A stretch of 64,000 nt of DNA. It comes from Arabidopsis thaliana (taxonomy: Eukaryota > Streptophyta > Magnoliopsida > Brassicales > Brassicaceae). A program made the position numbers and the translations under genes. A model generated the notes under the pieces. That model did no database searches. It was not told the origin of the DNA and saw nothing but the letters and a program-made list of their open reading frames with translations. Below are positions 1 to 13,063 of the stretch, piece after piece. The stretch is taken from the NCBI RefSeq assembly GCF_000001735.4, contig NC_003075.7:16059001-16123000 (forward strand), given 5' to 3'. Numbering within the stretch: the first letter of the stretch is position 1; the number at the start of each line of letters is the position of its first letter.

Positions 1-753
1 AGAGCGCGTTGAGCAAGTGAGGGCGATTCTGTGGGTAAACCCCTTTCCAATTCATGACTTTTTTTATCGACGCACATCTCTCCAAATTCTCCATCGCGTG
101 ACTCTTTTAGTTATTTTCAACAAAACCAATAAAACCGAACCGAAATCAGTTTTAATTTCAAAACCAATACAAACCAAACCGAATCAGCAAATAGTGTGAA
201 GCAACAATTCTGGACAGAAAATTTATCAACATCTCAACAACGGGAAAAAGAGAAAACACCACAACTCAAAATCACAAATCATAGAAAAATATCCAAAAAA
301 ATCACAGTAGCCTTTGATTAAACTTTCAAATTGCAAAAATCTCAGAATCAAAGCCAAGAAGAATCCTGAAGATTTCTATTTCCATGGCATCCAATGGAGG
401 AAGAAGAACAATCTACTGCTTCAATTAAACATGAAAAACGACTCAAAGAGCTTAGCTTTACTAGTTTTAGTAAAATTTCTCGGCAACAAAGTCAAAACAG
501 ACATGAACACATAAAAAAGATACTAAAACAGAACTGTATATTCGACAAGAACAAGGACGATTTGCAATAATTAAACAGATTAGACTCACCAGTTGAAATC
601 TAAAAGCATGAATCTAGTTGTGAGCTCTTCGTGTTTGCCCCCCTTTATTATCTTTCTTGACAAGCATATTCAACTAGTTCCTTAAACAAACAAATTTGGT
701 TCAAATTCTATATGAACAAAAGGCTTCGTATATCCTCGATCATGAGATATATA
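1..753. other. Intergenic or unassigned sequence
   Basis: I see no gene I can support here. The stretch at about 130-185 is low-complexity sequence built on aaaccgaaccgaa-like units, a common kind of degenerate repeat in Arabidopsis intergenic DNA. The open frames starting at 17 and 314 (60 and 66 codons) have no domain, signal peptide or obvious splice partner. The neighbouring gene to the left lies outside the window and its untranslated end could reach into this region. Confidence 0.4.
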
Positions 754-918
754 CTATAGTGTGTTCTCCATCTCTTCAGCGAGGTTAATGACCTTGATCC
801 CCTTCTCATCAAAGGCCAGACATTTCTCCAACTGGGCAGAGACCATACGAAAGTTTATGTTGGCTGCATATCTCTTACTGCCATTCCCCTTGAGGAGGAC
901 TCCTAAGTCCGATGTTAT
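754..918 (-). pseudogene. Orphan exon-like fragment, unknown protein
   Basis: Read on the minus strand, this stretch is open for about 55 codons and ends at a TAG (754-756). It begins just after an AG that could be a splice acceptor, and an in-frame stop lies immediately upstream. The encoded peptide looks like ordinary protein, not low complexity: it contains GVLLKGNGSKRYAANINF and later FDEKGIKVINLAEEME. I do not recognise the family. There is no start codon suited to a full gene and no preceding exon before GUX2 begins, so it is either the terminal exon of a broken gene or a short conserved remnant. It is independent of the GUX2 reading frame, which ends downstream at 1142. Confidence 0.35.
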
Positions 919-1141
919 CTTTTATCACTTTCCAACCCATTTCTATTTTTAGAATTTTAGTTTTTGTTGTTTGTTTTTGAACAACAAAGTTATGTTTAGT
1001 TAGATCACTTAGGGATGTTTTTACTCATGAATAATATTGTAAGATACTCATAGACATGATCTACAAAGAACAAGAATAAAGAAAAGGTGGAGTAATGGGT
1101 ATCAGTCTCGATATGATGTCTAAATACAAGGAAAAAACAAA

Positions 1142-4061
1142 TTAACCAATCAAATAAGAACGACGTCGTCTTGGATCAGTGACATTGATCTTCCAATGAT
1201 AATCAGTGGAACCTCTAAGCCTTGCTTTCCTCCTCTCCCAGTTGATCTCCGTTCTCCTCTTTTTCGTCAGCCTGCAAAACTTTTGCAATGCATCGTCCAT
1301 GGAGTCGTGCACTTTCCACCACCTAACGTGAGCCGCATCACTAGCGTACACCAACTGCTCGTCCACGTCGTAGTTGCAATCGTAGTCCCTATAGCAAAGC
1401 CATGGTTTCCAACCTAAGTAGTGGACCGCGTAGACCTGAGGCGGCTCCGCGGCGAAGAGGTTGTTCTTGATGTTTCTTTCTTTGGTTGTGTTCGACCAGA
1501 AGTTCTTCAGAAAGTTTACTCGTCGAGGCAATCGGTGCCACCACACAAATATCTCGTTTAGGTACCTGAAAATATATATTTTCTTTTTTTGTTAATATAA
1601 TTGTTAAGTATAAAGTCTATAATGTAATACTAAAAGTGCTAATTAATCACCCTTGATCTCCACCGTTGTATGAAACGATCTCGCTTCGCTGGCTCATGAT
1701 TGTAGTAAACGTACAATTAGAAGGCTCGATGACCATGATGCCTGAATTATATATCCATACATCATTTCCGGTGGCCGACATCTGAGGAAAATGGAAGAGA
1801 AGATCAAGGTTACGTAAGACGATGATGTCGGCATCAATGAAGATCACTTTGTCGTAATCTGTCAATTGCCAGAGTCGAAACTTGCTGTAGTTGTATTCAT
1901 TGTACGAGTCCTTCTCCGCAAGTGGGTTTCTGATTCGAATGATCCGACGAAGCTTCCATCCTGCGGCGGCGAGAGCTCGAAGTTTGGTAATGGAGATGGA
2001 GTCATCGTGGAGAAGGATAAGATCGCGTTTGGTGTTTGTCTGAAGGAGGCTTTGAGCCAAAGTTATGGCACCACAGACATAAGACTCGGAAGAGTGAAGA
2101 ACAGTTACGTAGGCTTCACGTTTTGGTCGTTTTGTCTCTGCTTCTATCTTCGTTAGGTCATACACTTTGTCTACACCTGCTTTTTGTTTTTGGATAAAAA
2201 AACTCATTAATTCATTTAGTAAGGCCATTGAAAAAACTTCTTCAACGATTATTATCAAATTTTAGTTATTGCTATATATGCATGGATAGGTTATCAAAAA
2301 CTACTTCATCCATTGCATTTTCTTAAACCAGCAAAAATTGCATTTTTGTGATTAGAATTTGAATTATCGTATTTATAATATTCATATTTAGTAATCTTAA
2401 TTAATTGACAAACAAATACATAGAGAGTTGAATGTTTTTCTAATATATTAGCATATAAGCTATCATTATTAACCTGCCGTAAAAAAAAAAGCTATCATTA
2501 TTAACCTTATTCGATGATCATTCGTTTTCTTAAACCACAAGCTATTTAGCTAACTAACTCGATCTACCAATACGAATGCTATTTTGGAAAGAAATTAAGG
2601 GTTTAATATCTCCTTAAAAAGTGTAAGGTAGCTTGTATGACAATTCATATTTGGTGGTTAGCAAAACGACATACCTAAAACACAACCACTAACATATCTA
2701 ACTAATTAACACACATCAATCAATTATAAGCAAAGTATAGAAACATATCGAGTTGTTTTATATTACACCATACAGTTGGTATCTTTCACATCAATTTCAC
2801 TTAAGCAGGTCCTTTTATGTTACAATGTCTTAGTCACTTCATAGTTCATCTGACACATTTCCGACTATACACCTTTTTACGTTTGCGCCACAAAACACGG
2901 TTTCGATTTCAAGTTCAGTTCAACATATATTTTCTGTTTGTTTAGTTTAATTACTTGGAAAAAGTAACCAAATTCAAAAACAAAAGAGTGGTCAAAATAA
3001 TTTGCTAATGGTACTCTAAGTATATTAAAAACAAAAAAAAAAGATTTTTGGTTTCATCATAATTAATTTAGTTACTTTTGCTAAAACTAAAAATATTTAG
3101 CAAGAAGATTAATTTGCATGAAAGTAATTTTACCTTGTGGTGCCCACAAAGGAAGAGCAAGATTGCAAGATCCGACTGGCAAACTGAGTCTCTGTTGTAA
3201 CCTAACCACCTCAGGGCGATACAGCCACCAATCTGCCTCTCTCTTCTCCAAATCATCACACCGGAAAATCTCAATCATCGGTTGACATTTGCTCCAAAAC
3301 AACACTTTGCTTTTCCATCTCCAATCCGTCTTCCCTTTCTTGGCTGCCAAGTTAGCCGCAACTAGGTTCACTTGCAACCTCAAAACCTCTCTTCTCCACC
3401 CTTCTTCAGGGTAATTACAAGGCAACTTCACTACTACCAAATCCAACTTCTCTAAGCTTTCGAAATCGGGCATAGGTATCTCAGGACATGTGGGAACCTC
3501 GGTTTCTTCCTCTTCATCTATCCACTCGGGGAACAAGTCTTGCCATTTGAAGAGCTTCGAGACACGCTCAAAATGTATGTGAACCGTTTCGCCATAACGT
3601 TTCCAATTAGTAAGATCACATTCTTCCATGTTCACCATCCCTATCTTTGTTTTTCCTAACCCTCTTGTTAAAATCTCTTCCATGAAGCTTGGCGCCTCCA
3701 GCTTTGTCTGGTTACTAGCGGTTAGCAAATCTTTCTTGTTTATTTCGTTCTCTTCAACGAGTTCTTGCATCTTCACTCCTCTCACCACCTGATCACATAG
3801 CAGTATAAAGATATCTATTAGTCTAAGTTTTGATATAAGATTTACTCTGCAAACAAAAATGTAAACTCACCTTACCTTGGGAGTGCAATCACGAAAAGAG
3901 CATCCAACAAAGGAAGCTCCGCTGCTGAAATAGACTGATGAAGAAGGGTGGAAGAAAATGGCAGTGTAGAGAAGAAAAGAGAAACCCAACAAGACTAGAT
4001 TAAAGCGTATCAGTGCAGATTTGGAAGGAGCCATCTTCATTATCATCGTCATTATCGTCAT
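1142..4061 (-). CDS. GUX2: Xylan alpha-glucuronosyltransferase (GT8)
   Basis: Golgi glycosyltransferase that adds (methyl)glucuronic acid side chains to the xylan backbone of secondary walls. Four exons assemble in frame: 3876-4061, 3134-3788, 1651-2176 and 1142-1565. They give 596 residues, the size I recall for Arabidopsis GUX2 (PGSIP3). The start MTIMTMIM is followed by a short basic stretch and one hydrophobic segment (FNLVLLGFSFLLYTAIFF), typical of a type II Golgi anchor. The GT8 domain lies in exons 3 and 4: YVTVLHSSESYVCGA opens it, FIDADI is the DxD metal/nucleotide-sugar site, YNSGIMVIEPS follows, and HYLGWKPW is the downstream conserved motif. Intron 2 is about 960 bp. No frame damage is seen. 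An upstream in-frame ATG at 4109 exists but would put extra residues before the anchor. Confidence 0.93.
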
Positions 4062-5637
4062 CTCGTTTCTGAATGACAAACATTTATCTTTCATCTTATA
4101 TATATACACTCCTAAATCAAAATGTTTAAAGGTTTCACGAGAAATATGTGTAGGAATATTCTTTGTATGCGAACCACGTGAAGGGTAGAGAAAAAAACAA
4201 AAACATGGTAATTAGTACTTTAAGTAGAGGTTGAGTTTTTTTGAGTAGGACAAAAAAAACGTCTAAAAGAGTTTACATTGGACGTGTCAAAGGATTTTCT
4301 TTACTCAAACACAAGCCTGATGTATTATTATTAAACAAAGATATGTCGCCAACGATTGTGGTTGGATAATGACATGAGTTTGCGATACGTATGCCTTAAG
4401 ATACGTATTTGCTCTCACCTCCAAACATGGGACCAAAATTACAATATTGTAAGGGATCCTTTTTATTTACTACATATATCACTTTATCTCATCCAATGCA
4501 AAACCCAAAAGGGATTTCATTAAAAGTTATCTACCGTCATTTGAAGGTTCTACTATTAATGGTGCTCCAGGACATTGACTTTTGTTACCACTTTATCTAT
4601 TCACAAATCTTGGTAAATAATGAGACAAATTGTGAATGCTTGCTGTTACATAAGTTCGGAGAACATGTAATCTCCGATAAAGACTATACAACAACTTAAC
4701 ACAATACAAAAATAAAATAAAGTAGTAGTTACAGCTCAATTGAATAAAGGAAAATGTCATCAAAAGTAGGATAATAAACTACATATTTCCGCCCAAAAAA
4801 AAAAAACTAAAAAAAAACTACATATTTCCACAATTTGATGATCTTTATCAGAAAACGATGCAATCTATGTTAGAAAATAAATTATGTTACAGATTTGTTC
4901 ACAAAACCTCTACCAACTACAACTTTTGAAAAATTGGTACAAAAGACCATAGGCTACAATTGGTTGGAAGAATAAAGAAGAGAAAAAATGTTAGTAGGTG
5001 CAATATGCGACGACGGAGGAAGTCAAGCAAGCAACAAGTTTAGTTCTGCTGTCAACATCGCTTACTTACGCTTCAGGAAAGGATCAATGCTTTTGAAACA
5101 ATCTCATCTCCTTTTCTTTTTCTTACTTCAACTTGTTTTTTTTAAGGCAGTAACAATTAGTAAGGATGAAAATAATCACATTATCATTAAGCTGAGATGT
5201 CAAAGCGATTATGATGAGAGGAAAAGAAAATGAAAATAAGTATTGGTAAGACATCTTAGTTTTAATAATCGTATATCAACCAAATTTGATCAATAATTAG
5301 CTTAAACCAACATATCATTTTAGAGGCCTCAACCTCCTTTGAATAATTAGGCTGATACTACATTCTAATGACAGATGAATAACGTACATCTCCACTTTTT
5401 AAAACAAACAAGATTATGTTATTTGATTTAGGTATCCGTATATGCCAAATATATTTTTCTGGATGTAAGAACCACGAGTAACATGTTGATGATGTGTTTA
5501 AGTGGTAAAAGGAGAGGAGAAAACTAAATTTTGGGACTGTGTTGAGCTCTTTGGGCAATTGATAATATTGCAAAATCTCAAAAGAGGCTGTTTTTTTTTT
5601 ATCAAGTAAAAATACACACATTGTGTCTATTATGGTT
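4062..5637. other. Intergenic region (GUX2 promoter / TIC22 3' flank)
   Basis: This AT-rich region of 1.6 kb should hold the GUX2 promoter on the right-hand side of its start and the TIC22 polyadenylation region at the far end. Open frames at 4409-4699 (+), 4988-5233 (+) and 5358-5621 (-) are present, but they have no recognisable domains and their composition resembles random AT-rich DNA. Poly-A runs occur near 4793-4817. I see no RNA gene or mobile element. Confidence 0.5.
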
Positions 5638-7715
5638 TTACTCTTTGATCAAATCCTGCATGTGTTGTGCATAACTTCTTCCCGGTGGAATGAATATTAC
5701 ATCTTCCCAACCTGAATTCTTCTCGCTCATCTACATTGATTCAATTCAGATTTTTATTAGACTACCAGGTTTTCATACTTTAAGGTTTCTTTAAACAAAG
5801 AAGAAGCGTGAGTACCTCCATTTTCCTCAACACATCTTCCAGACTCCCAACCTGCAAAACAAAAAGATTAGTTCCATGGTGAAGATAAGAAAACTCTTAA
5901 CAAAACCAATGCTGTGAAATTACTTTATATATTGATCTCTGATATGCAACTTTGATAACGATAAACCTTGGAATTCATTTTAACTCAGATATATGAAGGC
6001 ATGTACAATCTGAATTCCGCTCTTTCTAAAGTTTTCTAAGACTTTTCCCTTTCCCTCGCTGTTCCTTTGAAAACATGGTGTTATATGTTTGCAGAACATG
6101 TAATCACAAAAAATGCTAGAAATTACATATGATGCCAACACAGCTACTAGCTACTCCCACTTGTTAGTAAACCATGTCTTTAGATCAAGGTGTTTGTTTC
6201 TATCTTACGTGGCCTATCGAAGATTCAAATACATAGAAGGTAGGTATGAATCATTACCATAATTTGTTGATCTCCTCTTGATGCTCTCGTATATTTAGAA
6301 AGTTCCCTCTCTATATCTTCCTGAAAGTGGTCACGCAGAACAGGAAAGTAAGAGTTATCTTCCTCTGTTTTGGCTTATGAGAGATCTATTAGTATTCTTT
6401 AACGTGGGAGAAGAAACTAACCAACCTTACTGAAATATACAGGGCAGTAACGTCTATTTTTTTTCCTCACAACAAGAAGCTCAGACTGTAGAGGCCAATA
6501 ACAACAGATAGATATCAAGAGAAAACAAAGCAAAAACACCAAAACATAAGGAATCCATATTGGTATAATAGAAAAACACAGAAAATGAGTATATCAATTT
6601 ACCTGAAAAACCGGAACTCCATCAAACCCATTCTTATTTCCTGAGGATTTGAGCTGAGACGCAAGAAAATATAGCTTATGGATAAGATTGAAATGCCAAA
6701 TAAATGCTATAGACACATATAATTAAAAGTCTGTTTAGCATGAGCCAACCTCTAACGCATTCTTTATTTGGATTGGATCTGGCAAGAAGCGAAAGGAAAT
6801 CCCTTCAACTTTTAGCAAGTACACCTGTAAACAACATCATCTTAACTTCTGGGAATGTAGCTACCACGATTACGCAAATAACATCAAAAAGTTCCCTAAA
6901 CGTAGTTATAACTTATAAGTTCCAAGCCATTAGAGGGATTATAATCATGCCATCGTTGCATTCTTTCTTGTGACGATGTTGTCAACATTGCTACGTGCAC
7001 AAGAACACAATCTCCCGTTCATTCAAACTGCCAACAGGTGTTCCTATTACCGTATAATATAAACAACTAAAATGAGGCCAGACATGAACAAGTCTACTTA
7101 GAATTTGAGCTCCTGAAATTTGTTTGTTTCATTTGATTTAACCAATGGCTTCTTCCACATTGATCTAATGCAGTGATCATAAGGAAAGGGAACTACCTGG
7201 TCCAGAGTAATGGGAACAACCTTCGCATTGGTTTTCAATTCTCTTCTCCGAAGTCGCGCCTAAAGGAGTATATTAGAGAATTATGAGCTCAGAAACTTCA
7301 CATTTTTTTAAAAAAGTTCGGAGGAGAAAAATACAACAAAAAGCGAAACCTGAGCAAGAAAAGCTTCAGCATCCTCTTGTCGAAAACAGAGCAAACCGAT
7401 AGACTTGCCTCCGGTAGGATCCGAGATAAGAACGAATTCGTTATTGGTGTTACTGACTGTAAACACCGACGTCCCAGCGAGAGCTTTAGCGACAAGAGAT
7501 GGACTCAACGTCGTCGTCGGGGTTCCAGACTTGGATTGTGAGACGGAGGCGAAAGGCGGCGGAGTAGGAAGAGAGAAACGTCGAGTAGCTAGGGTTTCGG
7601 CGAATCGTTTCGTGTCTTCGATTCGGGCGGAGAGGTCGGAGCTGAAGCGGGTACACTGGTGGTGAATGAAAGAAGAGAAGGAGAGGAAAGGATTGGGTTT
7701 CACTGATGACTCCAT
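5638..7715 (-). CDS. TIC22: Tic22-like plastid protein import component
   Basis: Tic22 is a soluble protein of the intermembrane space of the chloroplast envelope that helps pass precursor proteins from the TOC to the TIC translocon. Eight exons join in frame and give 268 residues, the length I recall for Tic22-IV. Exon 1 starts at the ATG at 7715 (MESSVKPNPF) and carries a serine-rich leader followed by SLVAKALAGTSVFTVSNTNNEF, the start of the conserved domain. Small downstream exons encode VYLLKVEGISFRFLPDP, the NGFDGVPVFQ block, the RKKNRRYCPVYFSK block, GSLEDVLRKME and the C-terminal IFIPPGRSYAQHMQDLI. The PVYF and GVPVFQ motifs are diagnostic of the family. All junctions are GT-AG. It is transcribed away from the lipid-transfer gene to its right. 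Confidence 0.93.
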
Positions 7716-8096
7716 TTTTGGATTTGCAGAGAGAAGAAAGAAGTAGAAGAAGAAGAAGCAATTTTTGATACTATGAAGAGAGTGAAGAAAAAGGCTTCAG
7801 AGCAATTCGTTTGGGCTTTTTTATTTGGGCTTTATTGGACTTGATTGGTTTTAGTTTACGTTTAATATGGCCCTTGATCAAAAGTTTGGTGACAAAGCAT
7901 TTATTAACTTTCTAAACTCAACTTCCACACCATTCTAAACACATGACATGACTTACAAAAAGCTTTTGTCACTCAAAATTCATGTCGATGACATTTTTTT
8001 CCTCCAAATTTCTCCTCCTTATAAAATACTTACTAGATCAAGCAAACAACACACTAAAGAAAACAAAATTGTTAAAACTCTCGTTAACTGAAAAAT
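7716..8096. promoter_or_regulatory. Divergent promoter region TIC22 / LTP with TATA box
   Basis: This 381-bp spacer lies between two divergently read genes. A TATA-like sequence, cttataaaatac, lies at about 8018-8029, roughly 70 bp before the lipid-transfer ATG, which suits a highly expressed secretory gene. The TIC22 side has no clear TATA and only GA-rich sequence near the start, as is common for plastid housekeeping genes. A ttgggctttt-type motif (tgggctt, a site II/telo-associated element) recurs at 7813-7835. Confidence 0.5.
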
Positions 8097-8568
8097 ATGA
8101 GGAACATTACTACTACAACCCGAAAAATGTTACTACTTGTGATTACGATTTTATTGGGGATTGCGTATCATGGAGAAGCCATAGCATGTCCGCAGGTAAA
8201 CATGTACTTAGCACAATGTTTGCCTTATCTAAAAGCTGGAGGAAATCCGTCTCCAATGTGCTGCAACGGACTTAATAGTCTAAAAGCCGCAGCGCCTGAG
8301 AAAGCCGATAGACAAGTAGCTTGTAATTGCTTGAAGAGTGTAGCTAATACAATCCCTGGAATTAATGATGATTTTGCCAAACAACTCCCTGCTAAATGTG
8401 GTGTTAATATAGGAGTCCCTTTCTCTAAGACTGTGGACTGTAACAGGTAGCTACTGCAGTTTCTTTTTAATATTGCCGAAACATGTGTAGTTGTGAGAGC
8501 TTCTAACTACATAATCCTCTAATTGACCTATTTAATTTGTTTTGTGAACACTGAACAGCATAAACTGA
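8097..8568 (+). CDS. LTP11: Non-specific lipid-transfer protein, type 1
   Basis: Small secreted protein that binds lipids in the apoplast. The ATG at 8097 opens a signal peptide (KMLLLVITILLGIAYHGEAIA), followed by a mature domain with the eight-cysteine LTP pattern, including MCCNGL, CNCL and KCGVNIGVPF. The frame reads through to a stop at 8448-8450, giving 117 residues. However, a donor (aacag|gtagct) after 8446 and an acceptor (ctgaacag|cat) before 8559 would replace the last residue with S-I-N and stop at 8566-8568, giving 119 residues. An intron just before the last codons is usual in this family, so I prefer the spliced form. The symbol comes from gene order and memory. Confidence 0.88.
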
Positions 8569-8988
8569 AAAGAAGATTGACTACCAACGGCCATGCAGCT
8601 ACAATAAAGTGGATATCCTAAAAGATCAAAACCATCATGAACAAATTATATGGATACTTAGTATTTATCTTCTGATCATATATGTTATAGATGTAATCAT
8701 ATAGTTCTTGGCAGATAAAATGTGATTATTTCCCACATTTACATATTCCCTCTTTCCTACTCTCACACGTAGCTCAACATCTTAAAATATGATCATCAGC
8801 ATTTGCACACAATGTTTCACATTTATTTGACATACACGATCAAAACGAAGCAGTTTTGTAACAAGATAAAAATCGATTGGGTTAAAAGTGTAACGGGAGA
8901 AGTAAAAATGTAGTCATCACTCATCATAGTGACTGAATTCAAGGGAATATTATTCTTCGAAATACCTGAAAGATGGGAAATTTGAATT
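8569..8988. other. Convergent 3' region between LTP and FLDH
   Basis: The two flanking genes converge here, so this 420-bp AT-rich stretch should hold both 3' untranslated regions and polyadenylation signals. I see no ORF of note, RNA gene or repeat. Confidence 0.5.
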
Positions 8989-10374
8989 TCAGTAGTGAAT
9001 GACGCCCAGACTCTTCAACCAAGGGAGCATCTCCTCCAATCCTTCCTTTAGGCTTCGAGGGTTATAACCAAGTTCCAGCTTAGCCTTATCACAAGAGTAT
9101 GACCACTGATGTCTCAGCACTGTCACTGTCTGTTCATCACAAAATACTAAGAGTTGAGATTATTCTATACCTAATAAGATAATCTATAATATGTGGGCAA
9201 CTAATGAATGCAATTGAAACTCACCGGAGGACTGATAAGTGGAAGCTTTCCTGTAACCCGAGAGATTAAAACAGATAACCATCCGTATGCGTTGATGGCC
9301 CATAATGGAATGCTAAAGTTTGGCTTTTTGGTTCCAGTAATCAGTGCAGCCATGTCAAAGACAAGCTTGAAAGAAGCATTTTCCCCAGTGAGTAAGTATC
9401 TTTCACCAAGCCTACCTTTTTCCATTGCAGCAACATGACCCTCCACAACATCATCAACATGGCTGAAGGAGTATCTATCCGTCCCAGAGCCAATATATCC
9501 AGGCAACCTCCCGTTAAAGCGCTCGATCAACTAGAAGAACAACATCATGTGATAATCAACCACATACTGTCAATGTACCACTACATCATCCCACCAATGC
9601 AACTCTAATCAGCAAAAGGAAGAATCATACCATTCTAGCAACCATATTGGCTGAAGTGAGCTTGCCTGGACCAAAAATAACACCAGGATACAGCAAAATT
9701 ATCGGCACACCTTCAGAAGCAGCATTCAAAGCCATCTTATCAGCAACAGCCTTGGATCTCTCATACTCAGTGCAGAAGAACCTCTCATTATGAACCTTAT
9801 CTCAAGACCAGATCAAAATCAGAATCAAACATTACAAAACAAAATTTTGAAATTTAAAAGTATCATACTTGATTCTCATTAGCAACAGATCCATCGGTAG
9901 ATCCAAGAGCGAAGAAGGAAGAAGTGTAGATAATCTTCTGCACGGTCTTCGTCTCCTTTACAGCTTCCAAGACATTCTTCAGTCCACCAACGTTGACCTG
10001 AGCTTCAAATATCACCATAACACATGATCTCTCCAATTTTGACCTTAAAACTAAAGATGTGGAACCAAAAGAAAGCTTACTGAGATGAATCGAGATGGGT
10101 CAGGAAGCCAAGGCTCAACTAAAGCTGCGGCGTGGAAAACGATATCGCAACCGGAGCAAGCATCCGTTAGAGAACGGTAATCCGTTACGTCTCCATAGGC
10201 GAGCTCAACTTCTGGAGGTAAGTCAGAGAGATCGCTGGTGCGGCGGACCAATGCACGTACGGAGTGGCCACGACGGAGGAGAACGTGGCAGAGTCGTGCG
10301 CCTAAGTAACCAGTAGAGCCGGTGACTAATATTTTCATATTTTCTGTTTCTGTGTTGGGCATCTTTGGGCCCAT
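8989..10374 (-). CDS. FLDH: NAD-dependent farnesol dehydrogenase (SDR family)
   Basis: Oxidises farnesol to farnesal and so feeds back on isoprenoid and ABA signalling (established for Arabidopsis FLDH). Five exons join in frame and give 344 residues from the ATG at 10374. The Rossmann motif VTGSTGYLG lies near residue 18 and marks an extended (atypical) short-chain dehydrogenase. VFHAAALVEPW follows, then TSSFFALGS before the catalytic Y-x3-K, seen as EYERSK. The LYPGVIFGPG motif and the FSHVDDVVEGH block are the usual substrate-domain landmarks. The C-terminus ends LKSLGVIHY. Two further in-frame ATGs (10362, 10338) exist, the last giving a start directly at the Rossmann fold. The gene lies tail to tail with LTP11. 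All introns are GT-AG. Confidence 0.93.
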
Positions 10375-10668
10375 CGTTGCTTTTCTAAGCCAAGAAACCT
10401 CTAATTGGTTGAGAGGGTTTAATTAATTAATATTTAATACAAACATCATTGTCTGAAAGCTGGATCAACCAATAGCAAGATTCTTTTGTGTTTTGTTTTG
10501 TCACATACTACAGATAACAAAGAACTAGTAAGTTTCTCATTTGAGTGAAACAAAATTTCAAATTACAGACAGATCCACGAAAATACAAGATGACATAATG
10601 AGTAAAGAAATCTCAATTCGGTGATAGCTAGTTCGAAACAAGATTAGAGCACGAACCTTGAAACAAGA

Positions 10669-12405
<1,737 letters not shown>

Positions 12406-13063
12406 GATTCAAAATCCACTCGCCAACTTTTTCAAAGATCGAATCCAAACCCTAATCAGCAGATCTCTCGACTTTCAAGGAAGATCACGCAGATAGATAT
12501 GACCGACACGGAGTTTTGGTTAAACCGGGGTTGGGGAATGATCGGGTGTGTTGTGTTTTCTGATTATAAGCAAAGAAAAGAAAAGCTACAAGAAGAGAGT
12601 CTCAATTAGAATTCGTATGTTGACAAGGAGCTAGGTAAAAGGTAGTTTTTCAAAAATTTAATTTCCATTTTTTTCATATATTGGATTGAAAAATGGCAAT
12701 GACATGAATCATAGGATTATCACCACATTTAAAGATGTAGTATTTACATAACAATTGCAAGAAATAATACTACAAAACTTCCTATCTAGTATAGACGCTG
12801 CCAAAGAAATACATACGACGTTTTTATCCACACGCATTGATGAGATTGGTATATATCTCTGTCTCTGTCGAGTGAAAAATAAATTAATAGAGTAATAATT
12901 AAAAGCTCTCTCTCTCTATCTCCCACGATTTCCTTTTTCCGCCGGAAGAAGAAGCAAAAAAAAAAGAAATCGAATCTCTCTTTCAAGTGTTCGATTTAAA
13001 GCAAAAGTGTAATTATAATCGGAAGCGAGATCTTGAGAAATGGTGGGATGACGGCGGAGGGAG
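12406..13063. promoter_or_regulatory. Divergent promoter region RH43 / membrane protein
   Basis: This 658-bp spacer lies between two divergently read genes. A CT-rich run (ctctctctctct, about 12905-12917) lies about 150 bp before the right-hand start, as often seen in Arabidopsis 5' leaders. The right-hand leader contains short upstream ATGs (13040, 13048) out of frame with the chosen start at 13064. No other gene or repeat is seen. Confidence 0.45.

Noticed and set aside
4409-4699. Plus-strand frame of 96 codons in the GUX2/TIC22 gap
   Set aside because: No recognisable motif, no promoter, biased to AT-rich codons. Likely chance.
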